Assembly (NCBI GenBank): GCA_003152075.1 | Contig: PLZG01000035.1 | Coordinates: forward strand, 1 to 32,426 | DNA: 32,426 bases | Reading direction: 5' to 3' | Origin: a candidate division FCPU426 bacterium | GTDB lineage: Bacteria > Oederibacteriota > Muellerivitia > Muellerivitales > Muellerivitaceae | The notes under the pieces: model-generated | What the model was told of the DNA's origin: nothing | What the model saw: only the letters and a program-made list of their open reading frames with translations | Database searches by the model: none | In this document: positions 21,379 to 30,420 of the stretch, in pieces | Layout of the letters: each line of letters starts with the position of its first letter | Numbering within the stretch: position 1 is the first letter of the stretch | Made by a program: the position numbers and the translations under genes

Positions 21379-23649
21379 ATGAAGAAAACCTCACTTTTTA
21401 ACCTTCCTTCCAGTCTTCTATTTGGCAGTCAAAAGTGGCTATTTCCCGTCTTGATCCTCTGGATTTCCTTTGTTTTCATTTTCTTTTTTGTAAAGCTTTA
21501 CGCAGGTTGGGACGGTTTTGCTAATTTTTTTTCTTCCTCCCCTTTTTCTCCTCCGTCGGCTGATTTCTCCAAGAGATTAAATGTTTGGAAAGAGTCGTTT
21601 TTAGGCCTGGCTACAGGTTTTCTGGTCATGGGAATTTTATGGAGCTATGGAAAAAGGCTGTTTCATTGGCTTTCATTAGAAGCGCCTCCGGCGACCAGGT
21701 TTTGCCTGGAAATTGGTTTGGGTATTTTTTTGCTGAACACTTTCTGGTTGGGCCTTGGCCTAACCAGGCTTTGGATGGAACCCTTGTGGCTCGCGGGTTT
21801 TGTATTCTCGACCTTCCTATTCTTGAAAGATTTATTGAAGTTATACCGAAAGGGAATCGCGATAGTATCACCAAAAAGCATTAACCTTTGGCTTGCGCTG
21901 ATCTGCGGGTTTTACTTTGTTTTTCTCCTGCTCCACAGCTTGCTTCCTGAGACTTTCTTCGATTCCCTCAACTATTTCCTAGGGATGCCGTCTTTTTGGT
22001 TGTGGCACCATGGGATTTGCGATTATCCCACCCATTTGCTTTCGGGCTACTTCCACGGCGGCTCGCTGTTTTTCATGAACGGATTTGTCCTGGCGGAGAC
22101 AGAAGGGGCGAAGGTATTGGCGGCGCTGGTGCTTTTATGGATCGCCTTGGCTTGCTATGGCTGGGCAAAGGAATTGGCTGGTCCAAAGGCAGGAGCGGTG
22201 GCCGCCACTGCTGTAATGACCTTTCCCCTGCTTTACTTGAATTCCTGGGCAGTGCGGGTTGACGGCCTTCTCACCTTTGTTCTTCTGCCCTTCCTTTACG
22301 CTTTGGAAAAGGGAGGTTCCCTGAAAAAAGGTGGAAGAAATTGGATAGTTATTGCCGGGATTTTTGCGGGACTCGCCCTTTCAATCAAACCCACCGCGAT
22401 TGTGACAATTGGGGCGGCTTTGATAGCACTTTTGTGGCGAGATGGTTTTGAGATTTTTAAGAGAAAAGGTTGGATGATTTTTGCAGGAATCCTGCTTCTG
22501 GAAATCGGACCCTGGCTTTTGAAAAACGCCTGCTTCGCGGGGAATACTTTTTTTCCTTACGCTATTTCCCGGATGGGAGGGAGATCTTTCCCGGTCTGGA
22601 GCCAGGAAAGACTTCTACATGAGAACCAACAGTTCCTGCCGATGGACCATGGGATTCTTTCTGTTTTGAGTTTGCCTTGGAGATTCACTATGCCGGGAGC
22701 GGGAGATGACCAATTCATTGGGCCTCTTCTGCTAGCTTTTCTTCCACTATTGTTGCTTCTCCGGTTTAAGAATCCCTCCTTGAAGTTTTTGGCACGGACC
22801 CTTCTCTTATCTTTCGTTCTTGGTTTAACCCTTTCCCATATGCTCCGGTTTTCTATTCCTGCTTTCGTTTTGGTTTTTCTTGTTCTTTCGGTCACTCTAA
22901 CGTTTCTCAAGGATGGAAGATTAAAATTGCTGTGGACAGGCGCGATTGTTTTGAGCGCGCTTTTATGTTTTGGCCAATATTTTTCCCTTAGCGCCACCCA
23001 ATATGACGGATGGGGAATTTGGAGCGGGAAGGAAAGCCATCAAGGATATTTGTCTCGAAACATAAGCGCTGTCGATCAGAGGGGCTCCGCCGATAATCAG
23101 TTGATTCATTGGATAAACGGGAATTTGCCTAAAGATGCTCGGCTATTTGTTGTTGGCGATTCACAAGTTCTTTATTTTCCAAGACAGGTTTACGCTAATT
23201 CGGTTTTCGATGAGCAATTCTTTGCAATTGCTGCACGAAATGAAAAAGATTCCGAAGGCATTCTGCGTAAGCTCAAAGAGTTGGGGATTGCTTATTTAAT
23301 TATTAATGAGCGTCTGGGAAGAAGAAATTCGCGAGAATATCACCAATATGAACTGAGCCGAGATCAATGGAGAAGGATGGACGATTTTGTGCATAGAGGA
23401 TTAGAACCTTTGTCTTCAAGTAATCTTGGAATCCTTTACCATGTAAAAGAGAATCTGGGAAAGTTTGAACCTCGAATTTCAAATCCTTTTTTATATTTCT
23501 CCCCGCAAGCTATGAATTTCTTTCAAGACTTGACTAACAAAAACCAACAAAAAGCTATTCTGGATTTGGAAGAGCTAATCAAGTGCTTTCCGGGAGAAAA
23601 ATTTTTGATTTCTAAACAAGACCAACTTATAAACGGGCAGAAAACCTAA
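21379..23649 (+). CDS. GT-C/GT39-like integral membrane glycosyltransferase (first paralog)
   Basis: The product is a 756-residue polytopic membrane protein resembling glycosyltransferase family 39/ArnT-like enzymes, which move sugars from polyprenyl-phosphate carriers outside the membrane. ETFFDSLNYFLGMPSFWL (about residue 191) matches the loop after the early membrane helices, where GT39-type proteins have an acidic motif before YHL. LSIKPTAIV near 334 is a second family-like stretch. After about residue 570 a soluble C-terminal region begins, with DARLFVVGDSQVLYF and NSVFDEQFF. ATG 21379 is chosen because GGAGGT (21370-21375) precedes it. The open frame further upstream starts near the HU terminator. 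It shares block order with the next gene. The C-terminal third is AT-rich. Confidence 0.82.
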   Translation: MKKTSLFNLPSSLLFGSQKWLFPVLILWISFVFIFFFVKLYAGWDGFANFFSSSPFSPPSADFSKRLNVWKESFLGLATGFLVMGILWSYGKRLFHWLSLEAPPATRFCLEIGLGIFLLNTFWLGLGLTRLWMEPLWLAGFVFSTFLFLKDLLKLYRKGIAIVSPKSINLWLALICGFYFVFLLLHSLLPETFFDSLNYFLGMPSFWLWHHGICDYPTHLLSGYFHGGSLFFMNGFVLAETEGAKVLAALVLLWIALACYGWAKELAGPKAGAVAATAVMTFPLLYLNSWAVRVDGLLTFVLLPFLYALEKGGSLKKGGRNWIVIAGIFAGLALSIKPTAIVTIGAALIALLWRDGFEIFKRKGWMIFAGILLLEIGPWLLKNACFAGNTFFPYAISRMGGRSFPVWSQERLLHENQQFLPMDHGILSVLSLPWRFTMPGAGDDQFIGPLLLAFLPLLLLLRFKNPSLKFLARTLLLSFVLGLTLSHMLRFSIPAFVLVFLVLSVTLTFLKDGRLKLLWTGAIVLSALLCFGQYFSLSATQYDGWGIWSGKESHQGYLSRNISAVDQRGSADNQLIHWINGNLPKDARLFVVGDSQVLYFPRQVYANSVFDEQFFAIAARNEKDSEGILRKLKELGIAYLIINERLGRRNSREYHQYELSRDQWRRMDDFVHRGLEPLSSSNLGILYHVKENLGKFEPRISNPFLYFSPQAMNFFQDLTNKNQQKAILDLEELIKCFPGEKFLISKQDQLINGQKT

Positions 23650-25934
23650 TGAATAATCTATTAGGTAAAACTTCTGTTGCTGAAAGCCGGGCGGGGCTAC
23701 CGCTTTTGGGACTCGCCTCGCTTTGGGCGGCCATGGTTTTTTTTGTCTATTTTTCCTTTAAAACCCACCCCCTATCCCAAGTGCTGCCCTTTCTCTGGAA
23801 AACCTTTGATGCCAGCTCTTTTCCGCAGGCAGGTACCCAATTCTGGAAAATCCAGGGTGAATCCCTGCGCATCCTATTCACTTCTTTTGTCATCTCAGGA
23901 GCAACTTGGGCCTTGGGGCGCAGGGTTAGGCAATGGCTTACTTTGAATTTACCTGACCCCTGGGTTCGGTTGGCTTTTGATTTTGGCCTGGGTGTTTGTT
24001 TTTTGAATCTCTTTTGGGTTGGAACGGGTTTGGAGAGGCTTTGGTTCAAACCCCTTTGGATGACCGTCGGGGTCCTTTTATCTCTTCTGTTCGTAATAGA
24101 CCTTTTTAAGATAATGAAGAGAAAGACATCCGCTCCTTCCTTTAATTTTTTCCCTCAAGGTGCCAGTTACATCTTTCTCTTCCTGATGGGCTTGTTTTAT
24201 TGGCTTTTTTCCATAATGCAAAATCTTGCTCCCGAAACCTTTTACGATTCCATGGTTTATCACCTGGCCGTTCCCAGCTATTGGCTCTTCCAACACGGCC
24301 TCAGGGACTTTCCTACGAACTTTTTTTCCAACTATCCCTATGGAGCCGAAACTTATTACTTGAATGGGCTGGTTTGGCAGGGAACCGAAGCAGCCAAGAT
24401 GCTCCACGCTGTTTCGTTTGGAATTTGCGCCTTATTGGCCGGGGGATGGGCCAGGGAAATAGGCGGGGAAAAAGCTGGCTGGCTTACTTTGGGCTTAATC
24501 CTCACTCTTCCACTTATCGCCGTCAATCTTTGGACTTCCCAGGTTGAGGGATTCTTGTCCTTGGCCGTTGTCCTTTTTATCTACTCCTTGAACCGATTTG
24601 CCCGGGGCTTGGAGAAGCCCACGGTTTGGGCGCTTATGGCGGGGCTCTTTGGGGGATTAGCCTTTTCTACTAAATACACGGCTATATTGGTGGCGGGAAG
24701 CGCATTGTTGGTCCTGACTTTCCAAAAATTTTCACTTTTTCACAAGGATCGGTGGAAGTTTTGGATTGTAATGCTGGTCGGCCTTTTTCTCTTATTGGGG
24801 CCCTGGGTCCTCAAAAACCTGGTTTATACCGGCAACCCATTCTTTCCCTACCTGATGTCCCATTTCCCCGGGAGGCATCTGCTTACCAGTGGCTACGAGA
24901 AATTATTGGAAGAACAACATTCCAGGATTACTTCCGAATGGTGGTCCTGGTTTTTGCTGCCCTGGACCCTCACTATGATCAACCCCGACAGCTACAACTT
25001 CTGCGGGCCCATCGCTTTAGCCTTAACACCCTTACTTTTTCTTTTTCGCTTGCGCCATCCGGCCTTGAGGTTCCTGGCGGCGGTCACACCCCTTCTTTTT
25101 ATCGGCGGGTTCGCGGTAACCCAAATCCTCCGGTTCGTGCTTCCGGGCTTCGTCCTTTTTTACGTCCTGATCGGGGCCGTGTTAGCTGGGGGGGACAAGC
25201 CGGTATGGGGCAAGGGAACGGCTTTGGTTGCGGCCCTATCCGCAGTGTTTTGTTTCGCTTATTTGGGAGCGATCAGCTATTACTACTACGCCCGCGCCGA
25301 ACTTTGGTCGGGGCTGCAAACAAGAGCCGAGTATTTTTTTAGCCAAGGGAAAGTCACGCCCTACTATAGCCTCGCCAAATGGATTTCGACCAATGTCCCG
25401 GCGGACGCCCGCCTGCTGATGGTGGGGGACGCGCGAGGGCTTTATTACGACAGGCCTTTCCTGACGAATTCTGTTTTTGATGAGCAGGTTCTTGCCAAGA
25501 TCGTCCGGGAAGAAAAAGACACGGTTGGAATCGCCCACCGCTTGAGGGAATTAGGCGTGGACACTTTGGTTATAAACGGTTCTGAGGGGATCAGGGTTTC
25601 CTCCGATTACCACCATTACGATTTAACTAAAGAAGAATGGAAGAGGCTTGATGATTTCATCCAGCGGGGCACGGATTTAAATTACTTTCAAAATTTCCAG
25701 GGGGTTTACCGCATTCTTCCTGCCTTGAAAGAGTCCCCTAAGGTAGAGGCGATGGATATCCTCTTGTTTTTTTCGAAACCCGCTTCGGATTTTGTTAAAT
25801 TCGTCCAAGGCCGCAAGGAACCGGAAGCCAAAGCGGCCTTAACCCGGGCCCTTGAGCTTTACCCCTTTTCACAGACCTGGAAAAATCAGGAAAAGGAATT
25901 CGAAAGTCAATTCGAAATGAGCTCAAATGGATAA
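23649..25934 (+). CDS. GT-C/GT39-like integral membrane glycosyltransferase (second paralog)
   Basis: A 761-residue paralog of the preceding gene, overlapping it by one base (TAATG). ETFYDSMVYHLAVPSYWL (about residue 197) is closer to the usual GT39-type Y-D-x-x-x-Y-H-L pattern than that of the first copy. AFSTKYTAILVAG follows near 338. The soluble tail carries ARLLMVGDARGLYYDR, TNSVFDEQ and DTLVINGSEG, matching the first copy block by block. The many hydrophobic helices place it in the cytoplasmic membrane. The donor is probably an undecaprenyl-phosphate sugar, by analogy. Its 3' end overlaps the ligase gene by eight bases, so the three genes form one operon. Which acceptor is modified is unknown. 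Confidence 0.85.
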   Translation: MNNLLGKTSVAESRAGLPLLGLASLWAAMVFFVYFSFKTHPLSQVLPFLWKTFDASSFPQAGTQFWKIQGESLRILFTSFVISGATWALGRRVRQWLTLNLPDPWVRLAFDFGLGVCFLNLFWVGTGLERLWFKPLWMTVGVLLSLLFVIDLFKIMKRKTSAPSFNFFPQGASYIFLFLMGLFYWLFSIMQNLAPETFYDSMVYHLAVPSYWLFQHGLRDFPTNFFSNYPYGAETYYLNGLVWQGTEAAKMLHAVSFGICALLAGGWAREIGGEKAGWLTLGLILTLPLIAVNLWTSQVEGFLSLAVVLFIYSLNRFARGLEKPTVWALMAGLFGGLAFSTKYTAILVAGSALLVLTFQKFSLFHKDRWKFWIVMLVGLFLLLGPWVLKNLVYTGNPFFPYLMSHFPGRHLLTSGYEKLLEEQHSRITSEWWSWFLLPWTLTMINPDSYNFCGPIALALTPLLFLFRLRHPALRFLAAVTPLLFIGGFAVTQILRFVLPGFVLFYVLIGAVLAGGDKPVWGKGTALVAALSAVFCFAYLGAISYYYYARAELWSGLQTRAEYFFSQGKVTPYYSLAKWISTNVPADARLLMVGDARGLYYDRPFLTNSVFDEQVLAKIVREEKDTVGIAHRLRELGVDTLVINGSEGIRVSSDYHHYDLTKEEWKRLDDFIQRGTDLNYFQNFQGVYRILPALKESPKVEAMDILLFFSKPASDFVKFVQGRKEPEAKAALTRALELYPFSQTWKNQEKEFESQFEMSSNG

Positions 25935-27894
25935 GCCGGTTTTTCAACGTATCCTGTTGGCAATGTTGTTTGTTTGGATGCCTTTGGCTTTTTTCAATCG
26001 GGCGGCGGACGGAGTTCTCCTAACAAAAGAATTGATAGGGCTGGTAGTTTGTGTTTGTTTTGGTGCCCTTGTCTCTATGGAAGGTCGTTGGGTTTTTCGC
26101 TTGGCCCTGGTCCAGTGGCTGCTTTTGTTCACTCTTTGGATGGTGGGGGATTCTCTTTTTATCAGTTTGGTGAAAATGGAAGCCTTGAAAGGTTCAATCC
26201 ACTTGCTTTTGATTGCCGGTTCTTTTCTGGCGATTCTCTTTGCCTGTTCCCGAAGTATTTCTTATGAAAAGCTCATTCGCTTTTCCCTTTCCGCGGGATT
26301 CCTCATGGCCATTTATGGATTGGTCCAAAGTTTAGGTTTGCAAGGCATCAATTGGAACAACCGATTTGAAAACAGGGCTTTCGCCACATTGGGTAGCCCC
26401 GATTATCTGGGAGGCTATTTAGTTGGGTTACTGCCCTTGGTTTTCATTTTGACTTTGCGGTCGAAAAATCCAAAAACCTGGCTGTGGTTCCGGGGAATCA
26501 CAATGGCTTTGTTCGCCGGGCTCATGGTGACACGCGTTCGGGGGTCCTATTTAGCGCTGGCGGGAGCCATGCTTTTTATCCTGGCGTCATTCCTTTTTCC
26601 TTGGGGAAGGGATCTGGCCCGCCGGAATTATCGCTATATTTTGCTTGTCTTTGGAATTCTCTTACTAGGCGGCGGTGCTTTTATCGCCCGGCACGGGGGT
26701 TTGGCCCTCTTCAGCCGGTCGCAAGTTTCCGTCCAGCAACGAATGGAGACTTACCGGGTGGCTTGGGAAATGGTGAAGGACCATCCCTGGTTTGGGATCG
26801 GCCTGGGTCAACTGGGAATCCAATATCCCCTCTATCAACACCGGCCCTTCCAACCGGCGGATTATCCCCAGCATCCTTACACCTATTCGGAGCATGTCCA
26901 TAATGAGTTCCTTCAGTTTTGGGTGGAAGGGGGCTTGCCGGGTCTTTTACTTTTCCTTTCCCTTCTCACCGCTTTCGCCTGGGCCCTTTACCGCTTTTGG
27001 ACAAATCCGGTTTCAAAAGCGGAGGATAAAGAATTGTTGATCGGGGTTTCGGGAAGCATGGTGGCCCTGCTGATTCAATCCCTGAGTAATTTTCCTTTGC
27101 AGGTGGCCCCTACCGCCGTGCTATTTGGTTTGTTTTTGGCGGGGCCGCTTGTTTTGGCAAATTCCATAAACGGAACCCCTCACCCTAGGCCATCTCCCGA
27201 AAAGCTCTCACAGGGAAGACCCCCTGTGTACCCTCAAAACCAAAGCCAAGGGGAGAGGAGGAGAAAATTAACTACTTCTTGGGTTCTTTGTTTTGCCATG
27301 GCTGTCGTACTTCTTGTAGGGATGCACACTGTTGCCGCATCCATTGCTTACCGGGATACGGTTGGTGAAACATCCTTGAATAATCTTCAAGAAGCGGTTT
27401 ATTACGGAGAAAGGTTGGTCAAGCTATCACCCTATAACCATAAGGCTTGGTATGCCTATGGAAAAGCTTTGGAGGGGGCGGGAAAGCTTCCAGAAGCCAT
27501 CTCCGCTTATGAAAAGTCAGTTGAAACTAATCCGAACTATGCGGAAGGCCTTGCGGCTATGGGGAATTTGCAATTGCAAACGGGGCAATTGGTCGAAGCG
27601 GTTACCAATTTTGAAAGGGTTGAAAAATTAACTCCCAATTATTCGGGACCCATTTGGTTGAGGGCCGTGGGGCTTTACCAATTAAAGCGGTATGACGAAG
27701 CCATTCAGGAATATGAGAAGTTCCTGGTTTGTTCTCCCAACAACTTCGAGGCATATTCCAACCTGGGGGTTTGTTATTTCCAGTTGAAGCGTAAGGCCGA
27801 GGCGGTGTCGGCTTGGAAAAAAGCTTATTCGCTTAACCCGAACGATCAGCAAGTCGTTCAGTATTTAAAAGCCCAGGGTGTTTCTCTGAAATAG
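25927..27894 (+). CDS. O-antigen ligase/Wzy_C-type membrane protein fused to TPR repeats
   Basis: A 655-residue fusion. Residues 1-410 form a polytopic Wzy_C/O-antigen ligase-like domain, with PWFGIGLGQLGIQYPLYQ and the hallmark EHVHNEFLQFWVEGGLPGLLLF. This superfamily includes WaaL, Wzy and PglL-type oligosaccharyltransferases. A linker (about residues 417-447, TPHPRPSPEKLSQGRPP and on) is encoded by a repeat element. One more membrane helix follows (about 452-470), then several TPR units to the end (KAWYAYGKALEGAGKLPEAISAYEKS; AEGLAAMGNLQLQTGQLVEAV; EAYSNLGVCYFQLKRKAEAV). Operon with the two GT-C genes suggests polymerisation or transfer of a surface glycan. Ligase, polymerase or protein glycosylation cannot be distinguished here. 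Confidence 0.88.
   Translation: MDKPVFQRILLAMLFVWMPLAFFNRAADGVLLTKELIGLVVCVCFGALVSMEGRWVFRLALVQWLLLFTLWMVGDSLFISLVKMEALKGSIHLLLIAGSFLAILFACSRSISYEKLIRFSLSAGFLMAIYGLVQSLGLQGINWNNRFENRAFATLGSPDYLGGYLVGLLPLVFILTLRSKNPKTWLWFRGITMALFAGLMVTRVRGSYLALAGAMLFILASFLFPWGRDLARRNYRYILLVFGILLLGGGAFIARHGGLALFSRSQVSVQQRMETYRVAWEMVKDHPWFGIGLGQLGIQYPLYQHRPFQPADYPQHPYTYSEHVHNEFLQFWVEGGLPGLLLFLSLLTAFAWALYRFWTNPVSKAEDKELLIGVSGSMVALLIQSLSNFPLQVAPTAVLFGLFLAGPLVLANSINGTPHPRPSPEKLSQGRPPVYPQNQSQGERRRKLTTSWVLCFAMAVVLLVGMHTVAASIAYRDTVGETSLNNLQEAVYYGERLVKLSPYNHKAWYAYGKALEGAGKLPEAISAYEKSVETNPNYAEGLAAMGNLQLQTGQLVEAVTNFERVEKLTPNYSGPIWLRAVGLYQLKRYDEAIQEYEKFLVCSPNNFEAYSNLGVCYFQLKRKAEAVSAWKKAYSLNPNDQQVVQYLKAQGVSLK
27177..27261. 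repeat. CCCCTCACCCTAGGCC-type repeat inside the ligase-TPR gene
   Basis: CCCCTCACCCTAGGCCATC (27177-27195) continues into TCCC, and CCAAGGGGAGAGGAGG (27246-27261) closes the unit. Between them CACAGGG (27209-27215) and CCCTGTG (27222-27228) form a perfect 7-bp hairpin. CCCCTCACCCnnnCCCTCTCCC...GGGGAGAGG is a well-known intergenic palindrome style whose translation typically reads PHPRPLS. Here the frame reads TPHPRPSPEK, preserving the open frame between two domains. Confidence 0.7.
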
Positions 27895-27968
27895 GGCGTG
27901 GCACGTAAACTAGAAACAAAAGGAATAGGCAAACCAGCGGTAAATATCAGCTTTAGACCCCTCCAGCG

Positions 27969-27985
27969 TTGAAACATTGTTTCAA
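27969..27985. promoter_or_regulatory. Perfect 8-bp palindrome upstream of rel, possible operator/-35 region
   Basis: TTGAAACA and TGTTTCAA are exact complements around one T. The first six bases (TTGAAA) resemble a -35 box. A weak -10 candidate, TAGAGT, follows 17 bases on at 27992-27997. The site is 107 nt before the rel start codon. A dimeric regulator could bind here and block transcription. The 197-nt gap (27895-28091) otherwise shows no gene. Confidence 0.45.
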
Positions 27986-28091
27986 TCTCCTTAGAGTGTT
28001 AAATTATTCGTAAGGTTCTGTTTCCTTTGGGGGGTGGGACTTATGGCTTTGAGGTATCGCGGTTTCTGCCTTACGGCCGGCAAGGTTAACA

Positions 28092-30299
28092 ATGGGTATC
28101 CAGGCACTGCTTGATAAAACTTCGTCCGCTTCAGCTGGGGTTTCTCCGTCTGAAAGTTCCCTCGACCGTCCTTTGATCCAAAAGGCCTATGAATTCGCAA
28201 AAAAAGCCCACCAGGGTCAGCAACGCCTTTCGGGCGATGAGTACCTAACCCACCTAGTTGGGGTGGCCGACATCCTGGCCGAACTGCATATGGATTCGGT
28301 GACGATCGCGGCGGGGCTCCTGCACGACATTCTGGAAGACACCAAAGTCACCTTCGATGAACTCAAAGCCGAATTTGGCGAGGAGATCGCCAACCTGGTG
28401 GAAGGGGTCACCAAGATTTCCAAACGGAAATTCCAGGACGCTACCGTCATACATGCAGAAAGTACCCGCAAGATGCTGGTGGCCATGGCCAAGGATGTTC
28501 GCGTTATCCTTATCAAACTGGCTGACCGAACCCACAATATGCGGACTCTTGAATTCCTCCCCCCCGAGCGGCGGGAAAAGATGGCCAAGGAAACTCTCGA
28601 TATTTACGCTCCCCTAGCTCACCGGTTGGGAATGGCCAGGATCAAAAGCGAACTGGAGGACCTCTGCTTTCGGTATCTCCAACCGGAGGCCTATTATGAC
28701 CTCGTCAAAAAAATCGCCCTCAAAAAAGCCGAACGCGAGAAGATGCTGGAAGCGGTCATCCAAATCATCGAAGCCAAGCTGAAGGAATCGGGCATCACCG
28801 CTCAGGTGCAGGGCCGCTCCAAGCATTTCACCAGCATTTACCACAAGATGGTCCAACAGCAGAAAACTTTCGACGAGATTTTCGACCTGATGGCCATCCG
28901 GGTGCTCACGAATTCGGTAAAGGAATGTTACGAGGTTTTAGGAATGGTCCATACCGTTTGGAAGCCCCTTCCGGGACGGTTCAAGGATTACGTGGCCATG
29001 CCGAAGAATAATCTTTATCAAAGTCTTCACACCACCGTCATGGGGCCGGAAGGCCAGCCCGTGGAAATCCAAATCCGCACTTATGAAATGCACCGGACTG
29101 CTGAAGAAGGTATCGCGGCACATTGGATTTATAAAGAGGGGCGCGCGGTTGAGAAGGAAGACCAGAAATTCGCTTGGATGCGCCAGCTCTTAGACCTTCA
29201 GCAGGACATCAAGGACACCACCGAGTTCGCCGAGGCCATGAAGGTGGATCTCTTCGAGGATGAGGTTTTTGTCTTTACCCCCAAAGGTGAAGTGAAGGAA
29301 CTGCCAAAGGGAGCCACGGCCCTGGATTTCGCCTATATCGTCCATACGGACGTGGGGACCCATACCATGGGGGTAAAGGTCAACGGCCAGATGGTGCCCT
29401 TGCGTTATGTCCTCAAGAACGGCGACATCGTGGAAGTCCTCACCCAGTCTTCCCGCGCGCCAAGCCGGGACTGGCTGAAGATCGTGGTGACCAGCCGGGC
29501 CAAGAACAAGATAAGGCATTGGTTCCGGACCCACCTTTCCGCCGACGAGATCGACAAGGGAAAACACATGTTGGAAAGGGAAGCTCCCCGCATGGGGATG
29601 GATGCCAACGCCGTTCTCAAATCGGGTGTCTTGGAAGGCCTGCTGGAGCATTTTGGATGCCACAATGTGAACGAGTTGCTGGCCAACATTGGCCATGGGG
29701 AAATATCGGCGAAACAAATCCTGAACAAACTGGCGCCTAAGGCTCCTCCCGAGGAACACGGAACTAAGGTTGAGAAGCACCCTGAGGAAAAGGGCGGCGA
29801 GCACAAACCCGCGAAAAGCGCTACCCCCGTTGCTTCCACATCTTCCAACATCAAGGGAATTTCGATCGGTGGCCAAAAGGATTTCTTGATCCGTTTCGCC
29901 AGATGCTGTACCCCCGTTCCGGGCGACCCGATCGTGGGTTATGTCACCCGGGGAAGGGGGGTTTCCATTCATCGGACCGATTGCCCCAATACGCTCCAAT
30001 TACCCGAGGGAGAAAGCCGGATGACGCCTGTTTCCTGGGATGGACAAGCGGGCCAGGTTTACGAGGTGGCGGTGGAAGTGAAAGCTAAAGACCGCGGGAA
30101 ATTGCTCGCCGACATGCTTTTGGCCATTTCCGAGGAAGGCGTAGTTATTAACGAGGCTAACGCCAAGGCCCTGGATGGCGGCTGGGCCCAGGGTTATTTT
30201 GTCATCGGAATTTCCCAATCTGACCAGTTGGATAAAGTGTTGAAAAAGTTGCAGCGGGTGCAGGGAGTCCAAAGCGCCAAACGCATTGAACCGCGGTAA
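28092..30299 (+). CDS. rel: Bifunctional (p)ppGpp synthetase/hydrolase (Rel/SpoT family)
   Basis: A full-length 735-residue RelA/SpoT homolog controlling the stringent response. The hydrolase HD site is intact: His54 in YLTH and His78-Asp79 with Glu82-Asp83 in LLHDILED. The synthetase has the RxKD motif (RFKD, residues 296-299), typical of bifunctional enzymes; monofunctional RelA has ExDD. LYQSLHTTVMG and VEIQIRTYEMH complete that site. The TGS domain follows (EVFVFTPKGEVKELPKG), then a low-complexity charged linker near residues 555-580, a zinc-finger/RIS domain (RFARCCTPVPGDPIVGY) and a C-terminal ACT domain. AAGG at 28082-28085 precedes ATG 28092. Only one such long homolog is visible in the window. 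Confidence 0.97.
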   Translation: MGIQALLDKTSSASAGVSPSESSLDRPLIQKAYEFAKKAHQGQQRLSGDEYLTHLVGVADILAELHMDSVTIAAGLLHDILEDTKVTFDELKAEFGEEIANLVEGVTKISKRKFQDATVIHAESTRKMLVAMAKDVRVILIKLADRTHNMRTLEFLPPERREKMAKETLDIYAPLAHRLGMARIKSELEDLCFRYLQPEAYYDLVKKIALKKAEREKMLEAVIQIIEAKLKESGITAQVQGRSKHFTSIYHKMVQQQKTFDEIFDLMAIRVLTNSVKECYEVLGMVHTVWKPLPGRFKDYVAMPKNNLYQSLHTTVMGPEGQPVEIQIRTYEMHRTAEEGIAAHWIYKEGRAVEKEDQKFAWMRQLLDLQQDIKDTTEFAEAMKVDLFEDEVFVFTPKGEVKELPKGATALDFAYIVHTDVGTHTMGVKVNGQMVPLRYVLKNGDIVEVLTQSSRAPSRDWLKIVVTSRAKNKIRHWFRTHLSADEIDKGKHMLEREAPRMGMDANAVLKSGVLEGLLEHFGCHNVNELLANIGHGEISAKQILNKLAPKAPPEEHGTKVEKHPEEKGGEHKPAKSATPVASTSSNIKGISIGGQKDFLIRFARCCTPVPGDPIVGYVTRGRGVSIHRTDCPNTLQLPEGESRMTPVSWDGQAGQVYEVAVEVKAKDRGKLLADMLLAISEEGVVINEANAKALDGGWAQGYFVIGISQSDQLDKVLKKLQRVQGVQSAKRIEPR

Positions 30300-30309
30300 C
30301 GACAATTGT

Positions 30310-30385
30310 GAATTTTGAGTTTTGAATTTTAAATTTTGGTGGTTTTCGCGAAGCGAAAACTTCGATCATTCAAAATTAATAATTC
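30310..30385. repeat. Nested cruciform-like repeat between rel and ridA
   Basis: Outer arms: GAATTTTGAGTTTTGAAT (30310-30327) and ATTCAAAATTAATAATTC (30368-30385) are complementary at 15 of 18 positions. Inner hairpin: GTTTTCGC (30342-30349), loop GAA, GCGAAAAC (30353-30360), perfect. It has the nested form of a mobile REP/MITE-like unit. The gap (30300-30420) holds little else. Confidence 0.7.
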
Positions 30386-30396
30386 GGCGTTAATAT
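30369..30396 (+). promoter_or_regulatory. Possible ridA promoter at the edge of the repeat
   Basis: TTCAAA (30369-30374) and TAATAT (30391-30396) are 16 bases apart. The -35 candidate is part of the repeat's right arm. Region-wide AT-richness makes chance matches likely. Confidence 0.35.
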
Positions 30397-30420
30397 TTGA
30401 GGTAATATTGGGGAGGTACA

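Noticed and set aside
29190-29999. 269-codon minus-strand frame opposite rel
   Set aside because: Fully antisense to conserved TGS and RIS domains of Rel, with no recognisable motif.
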